Positions 28,736-37,093 of a stretch of 64,000 nt of DNA are shown one piece after another; the stretch's first letter is position 1, and every line of letters starts with the position of its first letter. Below the pieces are notes generated by a model that was not told the origin of the DNA, searched no databases, and saw only the letters and a list, made by a program, of their open reading frames with translations. The stretch is from the NCBI GenBank assembly GCA_937931205.1, contig CALHBF010000008.1, forward strand, positions 1 to 64,000. Direction: 5' to 3'. Source of the stretch: an uncultured Bacteriovoracaceae bacterium. Its GTDB lineage: Bacteria > Bdellovibrionota > Bacteriovoracia > Bacteriovoracales > Bacteriovoracaceae. The position numbers and the translations under genes were made by a program.

Positions 28736-29157
28736 TACTCATCATCATTATCATCGTCGTCACTGTAAACAGTATCATCGATGTTGTTCAAGAAAGAACT
28801 AAGTGCACGAGGCACTGCTTCTTTAGCTTTAACAGTAACGTCTTCATTCCCATTTTCATCTAAACGGTGAGAATACCTGTCAGTAATGTCTTCTTTTAAA
28901 ATTTGCGATGGTTTAAAAGTAAGTACACGACGAGCACTAATGTTCATCGCAGTTCCTGTTTGAGGATTCCTTCCTACTCGAGTAGCTTTGTCACGAATAG
29001 AAAAATTCCCGAAACCAGAAATTTTCACTTTTTCACCCTTGGCCAAAGTATCTTTAATTACTTTGAATACCAAATCGACTAATTCAGCAGCCTCTTTTTT
29101 TGAGAACCCTGCTTCCTTGTAAATACGTTCAACAATGTCAGCTTTAGTCATGCTCAT
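28735..29157 (-). CDS. ihfA: Integration host factor alpha-like protein with C-terminal acidic extension
   Basis: SMTKADIVERIYKEAGFSKKEAAELVD...GRNPQTG; start chosen at MSMTKAD (GGGGGA SD) rather than 29202. Confidence 0.9.
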   Translation of the reverse strand: MSMTKADIVERIYKEAGFSKKEAAELVDLVFKVIKDTLAKGEKVKISGFGNFSIRDKATRVGRNPQTGTAMNISARRVLTFKPSQILKEDITDRYSHRLDENGNEDVTVKAKEAVPRALSSFLNNIDDTVYSDDDDNDDE

Positions 29158-29309
29158 TGAAATTCCCCCATGAAGTTTCAAAAGCTTATCGGCAATATGC
29201 ACTAATAATTAATAGGTTAGCAGTAAAAGTAATTTGTTCAATAAAAAAAGTTATCTTTTTTTTGGGGAAAATACGAGGTTTTACGAAATTTCAGACACTT
29301 AGAAAAGAA

Positions 29310-29332
29310 AAGGCCCTCATAAAGAGGGCCTT
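29310..29332 (-). terminator. Intrinsic terminator downstream of rplT
   Basis: AAGGCCCTC-TTTAT-GAGGGCCTT followed by TTCTTTTCT on minus strand. Confidence 0.8.
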
Positions 29333-29346
29333 AAAGTCAGGGCAAA

Positions 29347-29691
29347 TTATTTAGTAGCTTCAAAGATGGCCTTGAAAGCATTGAAATCATGAATCGCAAG
29401 CTCAGAAAGCATTTTACGATTGATTTCGATATTCTTCTTTTTAAGACCAGAAATGAATTGTGAGTAAGAAGTGCCGAGCATACGAGCACCAGCATTAATA
29501 CGAACAATCCAAAGCTTTCTAACATCTCTTTTAAGAAGTTTACGGCCAATATATGCGTAATGAAGAGCACGACGAACAGTCTCTGAAGCATGCTTATACT
29601 TCGTGCGACGATCGAAATGAAAACCTTTAGCAAGTTTTAAAATTTTGTTTCTTCTTTGACGGGCCTTAAACCCGCGGCGTACACGTGACAT
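29347..29691 (-). CDS. rplT: 50S ribosomal protein L20
   Basis: MSRVRRGFKARQRRNKILKLAKGFHFDRRTKYKHA. Confidence 0.97.
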   Translation of the reverse strand: MSRVRRGFKARQRRNKILKLAKGFHFDRRTKYKHASETVRRALHYAYIGRKLLKRDVRKLWIVRINAGARMLGTSYSQFISGLKKKNIEINRKMLSELAIHDFNAFKAIFEATK

Positions 29692-29770
29692 AGTTGTCTC
29701 CTTCTTCGTTCACAGGGGGAATATCAATTCACTTAACCCTGATTCACTACTCTCGAATATTAATAAAAAA

Positions 29771-29971
29771 TTATCTCAGGTATGGAATACAAGAGATTGC
29801 GTTATGATAATCAGCAGGATTTACATATCCTGGAGTCCCTTTATCTTTCTTAGCCTTTTTAGACTTATTGATAAGAAGGTGACGTAGGTGAGATTTTTTA
29901 TACTTAATCTTACCTGTTGCAGTAACTTTAAAGCGCTTAGCAGCTGCACGCTTTGTCTTCATTTTAGCCAT
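29771..29971 (-). CDS. rpmI: 50S ribosomal protein L35
   Basis: MAKMKTKRAAAKRFKVTATGKIKYKKSHLRHLL; start at 29971 with AGGGAG SD. Confidence 0.95.
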   Translation of the reverse strand: MAKMKTKRAAAKRFKVTATGKIKYKKSHLRHLLINKSKKAKKDKGTPGYVNPADYHNAISCIPYLR

Positions 29972-29992
29972 ATATATGCTCCCTAAATTCGT

Positions 29993-30018
29993 AAAAAAAT
30001 GCACCCTAAAAGAGTGCA
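29993..30018 (-). terminator. Intrinsic terminator/attenuator in infC-rpmI intergenic leader
   Basis: Minus strand TGCACTC-TTTTA-GGGTGCA followed by TTTTTTT, ~22 nt upstream of rpmI; second hairpin GTTATC-CCGT-GATAAC at 30023-30038. Confidence 0.75.
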
Positions 30019-30059
30019 TGAAGTTATCACGGGATAACCAATAGATAAAGTCTTTTTAA

Positions 30060-30590
30060 CTATTTTTTCTTGCCTGGAGCAATCATCGCAATAACGCGAT
30101 TCCCCATAAACTTCGGCTCAGCTTCTACCACTGCGCTCTTAGTCTCTACAAGATACTTAAGAATTTCAGTAAATTTAGCTAGACCAAGGTCCTTATGGGC
30201 CATTTCACGTCCACGGAATTGCATCAAAAGCTTCACTTTATCCCCTTGATCAAGGAATTTTTCGATCGATTTTGTTTTTACTTCCACATCGTGTTTTTCA
30301 ATATTTGGTCTGAACTTAATCTCTTTTACTTCAATGACTACTTGTTTTTTCTTCGCTTCAGCGACCTTTTTCTGGACCTGATACTTGTATTTCCCATAGT
30401 CCATCATCTTCACCACTGGTGGTTTAGCACTTGGGGAAATCTCAATTAAATCTAGTCCCTCTGAATCGGCCATTAAACGCGCCTGCGCCAGAGTCACCAC
30501 ACCGTATGCTTTACCATCATCGCCAATTAAACGAATCTCGTGAGCACGAATTTTCTCATTTACGCGTGGTTCTTGAATCTTCTCGGTAAT
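30060..30590 (-). CDS. infC: Translation initiation factor IF-3, AUU start
   Basis: ITEKIQEPRVNEKIRAHEIRLIGDDGKAYGVVTLAQA...; ATT at 30590 preceded by GGAGG; ORF track starts late at 30500. Confidence 0.93.
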   Translation of the reverse strand: MTEKIQEPRVNEKIRAHEIRLIGDDGKAYGVVTLAQARLMADSEGLDLIEISPSAKPPVVKMMDYGKYKYQVQKKVAEAKKKQVVIEVKEIKFRPNIEKHDVEVKTKSIEKFLDQGDKVKLLMQFRGREMAHKDLGLAKFTEILKYLVETKSAVVEAEPKFMGNRVIAMIAPGKKK

Positions 30591-30665
30591 AACCCACCTC
30601 CATCAATACTTGGGCATCTATAAAACAGACAAAAAATTACAATGTAACCGTTAACCTGACAAGCA

Positions 30666-31079
30666 TTAACGGAATAACACTTGTTTAATAAACCCTAATT
30701 GGCCTTCCATCATTCGGCGCTTAAATACAATCACGAAGTCACTACCTAGCTGGTTTTTGGCCTTGATTTGCGCCACTTCTTCAAAAAGATCCTCCCACTG
30801 CACGGATTGCAATGGAAAAAGATCAACTTCTTCCGTTTCCCAGTCATTAACTATAAAGGGCGACTCCATTTCAATCAATGGGCCAAGAAATGACCTACCC
30901 ACCAAAACTTGAGGAACTTTGGGCCAGGAAATGAATTGGATATAGATATCCTGCACACTCAATTCCAAACCCTTATCTTCTAGTTTTTGATCCAGCTGAT
31001 TTGCCAGCGACTGCCAGTCCCTGCCCCACTCACCTGATTCTAAAAGCAGGAGCCTAAGATTAGGTAACTGCTCTTTCAT
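30666..31079 (-). CDS. Hypothetical protein (137 aa)
   Basis: Open ORF, ATGA-type overlap with plsB. Confidence 0.7.
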   Translation of the reverse strand: MKEQLPNLRLLLLESGEWGRDWQSLANQLDQKLEDKGLELSVQDIYIQFISWPKVPQVLVGRSFLGPLIEMESPFIVNDWETEEVDLFPLQSVQWEDLFEEVAQIKAKNQLGSDFVIVFKRRMMEGQLGFIKQVLFR

Positions 31080-32851
31080 AATGAAGCCTTATTGAACTTC
31101 ACATTAATCGCAACCTGATCGTTTAGATCTTTTACAAATTTATCGAGAGCAACTTCTAGTTTTTCCTGATCATTTACATAAAACTCACGGGCATCATTTC
31201 GACCTAGAACTTTCTCATTCTGGAAATGAATCAAAGTATCTTTCAAAATAGGCACAGCAAAAGCCTCATTGTAACGAATCACTCTACCATGCTCAATTTC
31301 CAGCTGAAATAATTCTTTTACCACTTGCAGGAACTTATCCTGAGTAAAACTTCCGCCTTTGAGATAATTGATCGCAAGAATGGAAATGTAATAACTCTCA
31401 TATAGGTAAGATAGAGCTGTTGAGAAGTTTTTTACCTTCGTGGCAATTTGATACATCTCTTGCGTAGAGAATTTCATACATTCATCAAATGACTTAATCT
31501 CACGTCCCAAGGCATACGAGAGAACCTTCATAGCTTCGCTCATCATTTCTTTGATGCTTGGAAGGTAGAATTCATACTTTAATTCTTTGCGCTTTCTCAT
31601 CAGATAACGAGTCAGCTGCATGCCATCTTTAATGTTACCATTAAACACATTAAACCAAGCAGAGTTGATCATGTTAGGAACAAGGAAATGATGAAGAATC
31701 ATATTTTTGTGATAAAGAACTTCAATACGACGATCGGCCTTAATCACATAAAAGATCTGATTCAACTTTTCACTGCGGATAACTTCTATTTTCTTATTTC
31801 CGATAAACATATCAAGAGCGGAACGAAGAGATGCTCTGAATTCACTTTTTGCTAGTGAAGGAGTCAGAGGAATTCCTACGGCCTGACAATAATCAATAAT
31901 CTCATCAGCACGCTCTTCAATCTGTTTCCAAGTCATCGCTCCCGATGGTTCATCAAGCATAATGAGAGCAAGAAGTGAGGTCGGGGTTACCGGCATGTTT
32001 TTACCGACAGCAATGAAGCAATCGAAGGCAAGTTTCTGAGTTTCCTCTTTAAGATCCCCTTTAATTCTATCGACAACAATTCCTTTCCCAAAGTGGATAT
32101 GGATTGTTCCCAGACGTTTTCCAAAAAGTTTAAAGAGTTTGAAAAGCTGAGCTCCGCTTTCAGGAACTTTCTTTCCACCACCCAATTCACGAGCATGTGC
32201 TTTTTCTTCTGGAATATGTTCATGGGCCAGAGAAACAGGAATAAACATCAATGGTTTGGCATCATCAAGATTGGAATGAGTCTCCAACAACATTTGATAC
32301 AAACCAAACTTAGGCTTTAATAATTTTCCAGTCCTTGTTCTTCCGCCTTCAAAGAAAAACTCAACCACTTGATTGGTTTTTAAAAGGTAGTAAACATAGG
32401 CTTCAAAACAAGTTTTATAAAGAAGATCACTGGTGAAAGTTCTTCTGATGAAAAATGCTCCACCCTTTCCAAAAAATTGCCCTAAAGGAAAAACATTCAG
32501 GTTAATTCCTGCGGCCACACGTAGGGCGACGCCAAATTCTTTGAACATACAATATGTCAGGGCCACATAATCAGCATGAGACTGGTGATTAGGAACGAGA
32601 ATGATACTGTACTTTTCTTGCAGTTTTTTAAAATCCATTCCCTCCGGAACTTCCAGATTAACTCCATCATAAAGTTTTCCAAAAGTAGCATCTAAGAACT
32701 TAGAAGCAGATTTTACAACGGCCGGAGAAAACTCTCCGTGGATTTCTTTAAATAATTTTTTTACTTTCTTCTCATCGGCCGGCTTCTCAAGTAAGCGTTG
32801 AGCAAGCTTTGGGTATGAGATCGCTATGTCGTATGCATTCTCTGGAGTCAC
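31076..32851 (-). CDS. plsB: Glycerol-3-phosphate acyltransferase, PlsB-like
   Basis: LVPNHQSHADY (NHxxxxD) and FFEGGRTRTGKLLKPKFG. Confidence 0.88.
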   Translation of the reverse strand: MTPENAYDIAISYPKLAQRLLEKPADEKKVKKLFKEIHGEFSPAVVKSASKFLDATFGKLYDGVNLEVPEGMDFKKLQEKYSIILVPNHQSHADYVALTYCMFKEFGVALRVAAGINLNVFPLGQFFGKGGAFFIRRTFTSDLLYKTCFEAYVYYLLKTNQVVEFFFEGGRTRTGKLLKPKFGLYQMLLETHSNLDDAKPLMFIPVSLAHEHIPEEKAHARELGGGKKVPESGAQLFKLFKLFGKRLGTIHIHFGKGIVVDRIKGDLKEETQKLAFDCFIAVGKNMPVTPTSLLALIMLDEPSGAMTWKQIEERADEIIDYCQAVGIPLTPSLAKSEFRASLRSALDMFIGNKKIEVIRSEKLNQIFYVIKADRRIEVLYHKNMILHHFLVPNMINSAWFNVFNGNIKDGMQLTRYLMRKRKELKYEFYLPSIKEMMSEAMKVLSYALGREIKSFDECMKFSTQEMYQIATKVKNFSTALSYLYESYYISILAINYLKGGSFTQDKFLQVVKELFQLEIEHGRVIRYNEAFAVPILKDTLIHFQNEKVLGRNDAREFYVNDQEKLEVALDKFVKDLNDQVAINVKFNKASL

Positions 32852-32862
32852 AATTTTCCCTA

Positions 32863-33921
32863 TTAATTATTTAGCCCGTGCGGTTTTGACTCGATCATTC
32901 CAGAAGCGGTCATTTCCATAAAAAGAGCATTTTTATAAATATCAGCTATCGACTGGGCATTAAGATACGTCATTCCTGAACGAACACCACCACAAAGTTC
33001 ATGAATAATGTGTTCAACACTACCCTTGCAAGTGACCCAACGGGCCTCACCTTCTGCGGCCATCCCCACTGGAAGTTCCCCTCTCCAAGACACTTGCGCA
33101 TCTTTTGAGGCCATTCCACGATATCTCTTTTTCCCATCTTCAACATCTCCCGGTGTCTCAAGACAGCCAGAAAGAATAGAGCCTAGCATAACGGTTTGAG
33201 CTCCTGCTGCAAATGCTTTTACAATATCTCCCGAAGTTTTTATACCACCATCGGCAATGACTGGGATATTAAACTTACTGGCCTCTTGAGCGCACAGGGC
33301 AACAGCCGTCAGCTGTGGCACACCACAACCAGTGATAATTCGAGTCGTACACATTGATCCAGGTCCAATTCCCACCTTCACAGCATCTGCTCCAGCGTTA
33401 ATAAGGCGACGGGCACCATCCGGCATGGCCGTATTTCCCGCAATCACATCAATGTGAGGATATTTATTTTTCACATAAGTCAGTACTTCAAGCATCATCA
33501 CTGAATCTCCGTGGGCAATATCAATGGTTAAGATATCCACACCGGCATCACTCAAAAAATCTGCACGACGCATTCCATCTTCTTTCACTCCAATACTAGC
33601 AGCGACTGGAAGCCCAAGAGGCTTAATCTTCTCTCTCATTTTTTTTACTGCTATCACTTGTTCTTCCAAAGTCATAAAACGATGAAGAATCCCTAGTCCT
33701 CCTAATTCAGCCATTTTGATGCACATCTCAAGCCCTGAAACAGTGTCCATATTGGCAGAGATCATAGGAGTTTTGAGAAAATAATTTTTCGTCACTTGGG
33801 AAGAAAGATCAGGAGCTTTACGAGAATTAAGTTCGGAATGGCGGGGCATCAGTAGGACATCATCAAAAGTGAGACCTCTTTCACGCTCCATAATTTGACT
33901 TGCCGAAAATATTAGACCCAT
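32863..33921 (-). CDS. guaB: IMP dehydrogenase/GMP reductase family, no CBS domains
   Basis: [45 protein letters not shown]-terminal [12 protein letters not shown]; start MGLIF with AGGAGG SD. Confidence 0.85.
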   Translation of the reverse strand: MGLIFSASQIMERERGLTFDDVLLMPRHSELNSRKAPDLSSQVTKNYFLKTPMISANMDTVSGLEMCIKMAELGGLGILHRFMTLEEQVIAVKKMREKIKPLGLPVAASIGVKEDGMRRADFLSDAGVDILTIDIAHGDSVMMLEVLTYVKNKYPHIDVIAGNTAMPDGARRLINAGADAVKVGIGPGSMCTTRIITGCGVPQLTAVALCAQEASKFNIPVIADGGIKTSGDIVKAFAAGAQTVMLGSILSGCLETPGDVEDGKKRYRGMASKDAQVSWRGELPVGMAAEGEARWVTCKGSVEHIIHELCGGVRSGMTYLNAQSIADIYKNALFMEMTASGMIESKPHGLNN

Positions 33922-33975
33922 ATTCCCTCCTAAGTAGTAAATGATATTAAAATCATAACTATTGAAGAAAATATG

Positions 33976-34007
33976 TGTCACGTACTCTTTTGCAAGAGTA
34001 CGTGACA
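33976..34007 (-). terminator. Perfect 14-bp hairpin between Na/Pi transporter and guaB
   Basis: TGTCACGTACTCTT-TTGC-AAGAGTACGTGACA; modest T-rich tail (CATATTTTCTTC) on minus strand. Confidence 0.55.
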
Positions 34008-34026
34008 GACAGAAAATGAGAGGAAA

Positions 34027-35700
34027 TTAATCGAATTTTTGGTTCAGATTACTAATAGCAGTGGCCATTAGTAACGAGTGAGCACGAATTTTACGGAGTG
34101 CAACAACCATATCAGAGTAAGTAAGGGCCGTTACTGGAAGGTATGATCCCTTAGAAATACGATCTAAATGCTTTTCTCTCATCGAATCTGCCCAAAGCTG
34201 AAGCTCATGGCTCTTCGTTTCAATTCGAGTCATATCGATTTCTTCTGACTCATAAAGTCCGTGAGTAACAAGATCAAAGAATCCAAGAACTTCATCAAAG
34301 AATTGGAAAAACTCTTCACGAGACTCACCTGAGAAAGTTTCATCATTCTTAAAACGATCACGGTAGTTTGCTAATCTTTCAACATAGTCGGCAACACTCT
34401 CCATCTCATCAGAGATGCGAATAAGGGCCTGAACTTGCTCAGACTGCTGATGACTCATTGGCTTTTCCATCACGTAACAAAGGAACACTGTTATTTCTCT
34501 GTGAATATTATCCGTGATGCGCTCATAATCGATAATTTTCGCAAGCATCTTCGGATCATATTCTGCTTTTTCCCAGAACTCACGATTAAGCTTATACATG
34601 CGTTTTACGATATCACGCATTTTCTTTAATTCACTTTCTGCCTGAGCAATAGAAGCAGCAGGAAGCATATTGGCCGGGTCTCCTAAAACAAGAAGGTGAG
34701 ATTTCTCCTTCACTTCTTTGTCGGGAGTTAGCTTTGTCACAAATGCAGCAAGTTGATTAATAAAAGGAATAAACAACAACGTTGCAGTTACGTTAAAAAG
34801 CGTATGAGCAAGAGCAATGTGCTGAGCTACATAAGGAAAACTTCCATCTTCTGCTACAAAACGTGGATTTCTTGGAATCATCCAATCAACGAGATCAAAG
34901 AAATAAGGTAGCCACAGCATCATGATGAAAACCCCAAAGAGGTTAAAGCTTGCATGAGCACGGGCAGCACGACGGGCATTAACGTTACCACCTACCGAAG
35001 CGAGAAGTGCCGTAATGGTTGTTCCAATATTCTCCCCTAAAACTAGACAGATGGCCGTGGTAAAGGGAATAACCCCAGAAGTGGCCATGGCCATCGTTAT
35101 CCCCAGCATCGCTGATGAAGACTGCACGATCATCGTCAGGAGACAACCCATCATGATCGAAGCCAGATAAGCTCCGTAGTGAGTTCCAGAGAAGTAAGCA
35201 ATCGAATCAAGGAAAGGCTTACTTTCTCTCAAAGGGACGAAAGCTCCTGACATTAATTTTAATCCCATAAAAATAAGACCGATACCAAGGATGGCCTTAC
35301 CGATATGCTGCCAACGATCTGATTTAGAGAAAAGTGCTGGAATGAAACCGATACCTACAAGAAGTAGTCCGTATTTATCAACTTGAATGGAAATGATCCA
35401 ACCAGTGATGGTTGTTCCGATATTAGCTCCGAAGATAACTCCGATAGCTTGAGTAAGAGACATAAGACCCGCGTTTACGAAGCCCACTGTCATGACGGTA
35501 GTAACTGAAGAAGATTGAACAAGACAAGTAACTAAGAGACCGACACCAACTGCTAAAAAACGATTTGAAGTAAGTGAGTTGATGATTTTTCTAATGGCGT
35601 CTCCGGCCACTGCTTGAATCCCGTCGGACATGAACTTCATTCCGAAGAAGAAGATCCCTAAACCTCCAAGCAAGGTATAGATAATTGTAAAGGCTTCCAT
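34027..35700 (-). CDS. Na/Pi cotransporter family protein with C-terminal PhoU-like domain
   Basis: GLGIFFFGMKFMSDGIQ, repeated QSSS motifs (TCLVQSSSVTT, TMIVQSSSAMLG), GANIGTT/GENIGTT. Confidence 0.93.
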   Translation of the reverse strand: MEAFTIIYTLLGGLGIFFFGMKFMSDGIQAVAGDAIRKIINSLTSNRFLAVGVGLLVTCLVQSSSVTTVMTVGFVNAGLMSLTQAIGVIFGANIGTTITGWIISIQVDKYGLLLVGIGFIPALFSKSDRWQHIGKAILGIGLIFMGLKLMSGAFVPLRESKPFLDSIAYFSGTHYGAYLASIMMGCLLTMIVQSSSAMLGITMAMATSGVIPFTTAICLVLGENIGTTITALLASVGGNVNARRAARAHASFNLFGVFIMMLWLPYFFDLVDWMIPRNPRFVAEDGSFPYVAQHIALAHTLFNVTATLLFIPFINQLAAFVTKLTPDKEVKEKSHLLVLGDPANMLPAASIAQAESELKKMRDIVKRMYKLNREFWEKAEYDPKMLAKIIDYERITDNIHREITVFLCYVMEKPMSHQQSEQVQALIRISDEMESVADYVERLANYRDRFKNDETFSGESREEFFQFFDEVLGFFDLVTHGLYESEEIDMTRIETKSHELQLWADSMREKHLDRISKGSYLPVTALTYSDMVVALRKIRAHSLLMATAISNLNQKFD

Positions 35701-35722
35701 TCATTCTCCTAAAAAAGGCCTC

Positions 35723-35986
35723 TTAATCAATCCAAATAGCAAATGCGATCGGAATAAGAATATAGAGGATGGTATCTCTAACTAAATAAAATAAAAAAAA
35801 GTAGATAAAAGCCTTTGGTCCCTTCATGAATAACTTTTCAAGACCTAAGTATTGGGCCTTTTTACTCATGGCAACCATAAATTTTGTCTTACCATAGTGT
35901 TTAACAAAAAATGTCGCAGCGCCATCGACCTTACGATCAAACGCTAAAAACCGATCTTTAAACCAAGCAACCATAAGAAAACCCAA
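35723..35986 (-). CDS. Small hypothetical membrane protein co-oriented with Na/Pi transporter
   Basis: 87 aa (or 83 aa from MVAWFK), C-terminal hydrophobic segment; 22 bp from the transporter gene. Confidence 0.6.
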   Translation of the reverse strand: MGFLMVAWFKDRFLAFDRKVDGAATFFVKHYGKTKFMVAMSKKAQYLGLEKLFMKGPKAFIYFFLFYLVRDTILYILIPIAFAIWID

Positions 35987-36023
35987 ATTTGTGAATGTTA
36001 AATATCAAATCTTCATTAAAGTT

Positions 36024-36046
36024 ATTGTCAAGATTGTGTCAAGAAT
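36024..36046 (+). promoter_or_regulatory. Pho-box-like direct repeat, site A
   Basis: ATTGTCAAGATTGTGTCAAGAAT: TGTCA-N6-TGTCA (11-bp period). Confidence 0.6.
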
Positions 36047-36106
36047 TAGAAGCCTAAATAAATAACCATGAGAAAAAGGCGGGGAAAAACCTAAGAATAT
36101 TTCATT

Positions 36107-36129
36107 ATTTATGACACTATTGTGACAAT
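36107..36129 (-). promoter_or_regulatory. Pho-box-like direct repeat, site B (opposite orientation)
   Basis: Reverse complement ATTGTCACAATAGTGTCATAAAT: TGTCA-N6-TGTCA, 18/23 identical to site A. Confidence 0.6.
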
Positions 36130-36159
36130 CTTCCGATTTTAATTTATTAACCTTAGCCC

Positions 36160-37092
36160 ATGATTAACGCTCTAAAACTTTGGAACTTCACAGCAGGAGT
36201 TCTTCCACCAGAAGAACTGATGGCCCATGCTTTCGTATTGAAAACATGTCAAAGAACTATAGTGCTTACTCTACAAGATAAGATTATTAAGTCTCCTACC
36301 CTTTCCCATCAATTATATGTTGGACAAGACTCCTACCTATTCCTGCTTGAAACAATTTGCGGATTGAAATCAAAACTAGTTGGGGAAAATGAAATCGTTG
36401 GGCAATTTAAAGATGCCTACAAGGACTATCTTTCACGCGCTGACCGCGATAACAAACTATTGATTGTGCTGGAAAAGCTCTTTAAAGACGCTAAAGATAT
36501 CAGAACCCAGTACCTCATTGGCATCTCGCAAAAGACTTATGCTTCGCTTACACGCAGACATCTTCTTTCTCGTGTTCATGCTGATCATATTGTGGTGCTA
36601 GGTTCAGGTCAGTTGGCCGAAGATCTTATTAATCAATTTAAGAAAAAAACAAAGGTTTCTATTTGTGCTAGAAATCTTACTCGTGTTTCCGAACTTTGCC
36701 GTCTCCATCAGATTGAGTCCATCGACTGGGAACACAGAGACCAGCTTCACCAATACGCTTTCATCGCCAATACAATTGGTTCGCAATCAGTTCTATGGGA
36801 TGAGAGTTTCTTTGAAGCATGGGCCAGTAATCATTCAAAAAAACTTTTTGTGGATCTAGGTTCACCTTCTGTCATCCAAACTCCAATGACCTATATTGAT
36901 GGAATCATTAGACTAGATGACATTTTCAACGAAGGTGCAGTCGTTGAGGGTCAAAAACAAACTCAAATAGCCCTTGCCCGTGCTGCCATGCTTAGTATCA
37001 GCGAGCGTCGTAAGGACCTCTTTGAGAAAAAATTAAATAAACTGGCGCCGCTACCTACTCCTCATTTAACTTCAGGCGTGAGATATCTCTAG
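36160..37092 (+). CDS. hemA: Glutamyl-tRNA reductase (short form)
   Basis: VLKTCQRT, GENEIVGQFKDAY, VLGSGQLAEDL; 310 aa. Confidence 0.88.
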   Translation: MINALKLWNFTAGVLPPEELMAHAFVLKTCQRTIVLTLQDKIIKSPTLSHQLYVGQDSYLFLLETICGLKSKLVGENEIVGQFKDAYKDYLSRADRDNKLLIVLEKLFKDAKDIRTQYLIGISQKTYASLTRRHLLSRVHADHIVVLGSGQLAEDLINQFKKKTKVSICARNLTRVSELCRLHQIESIDWEHRDQLHQYAFIANTIGSQSVLWDESFFEAWASNHSKKLFVDLGSPSVIQTPMTYIDGIIRLDDIFNEGAVVEGQKQTQIALARAAMLSISERRKDLFEKKLNKLAPLPTPHLTSGVRYL

Positions 37093-37093
37093 T

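Noticed and set aside
29337-29633. 98-aa minus-strand ORF overlapping rplT
   Set aside because: Alternative frame of rplT
29972-30019. N-terminally extended L35 start (MHSFRVHFFTNLGSIY)
   Set aside because: The extension is translated from the attenuator hairpin region; MAKMKTKR with AGGGAG SD is the conserved start
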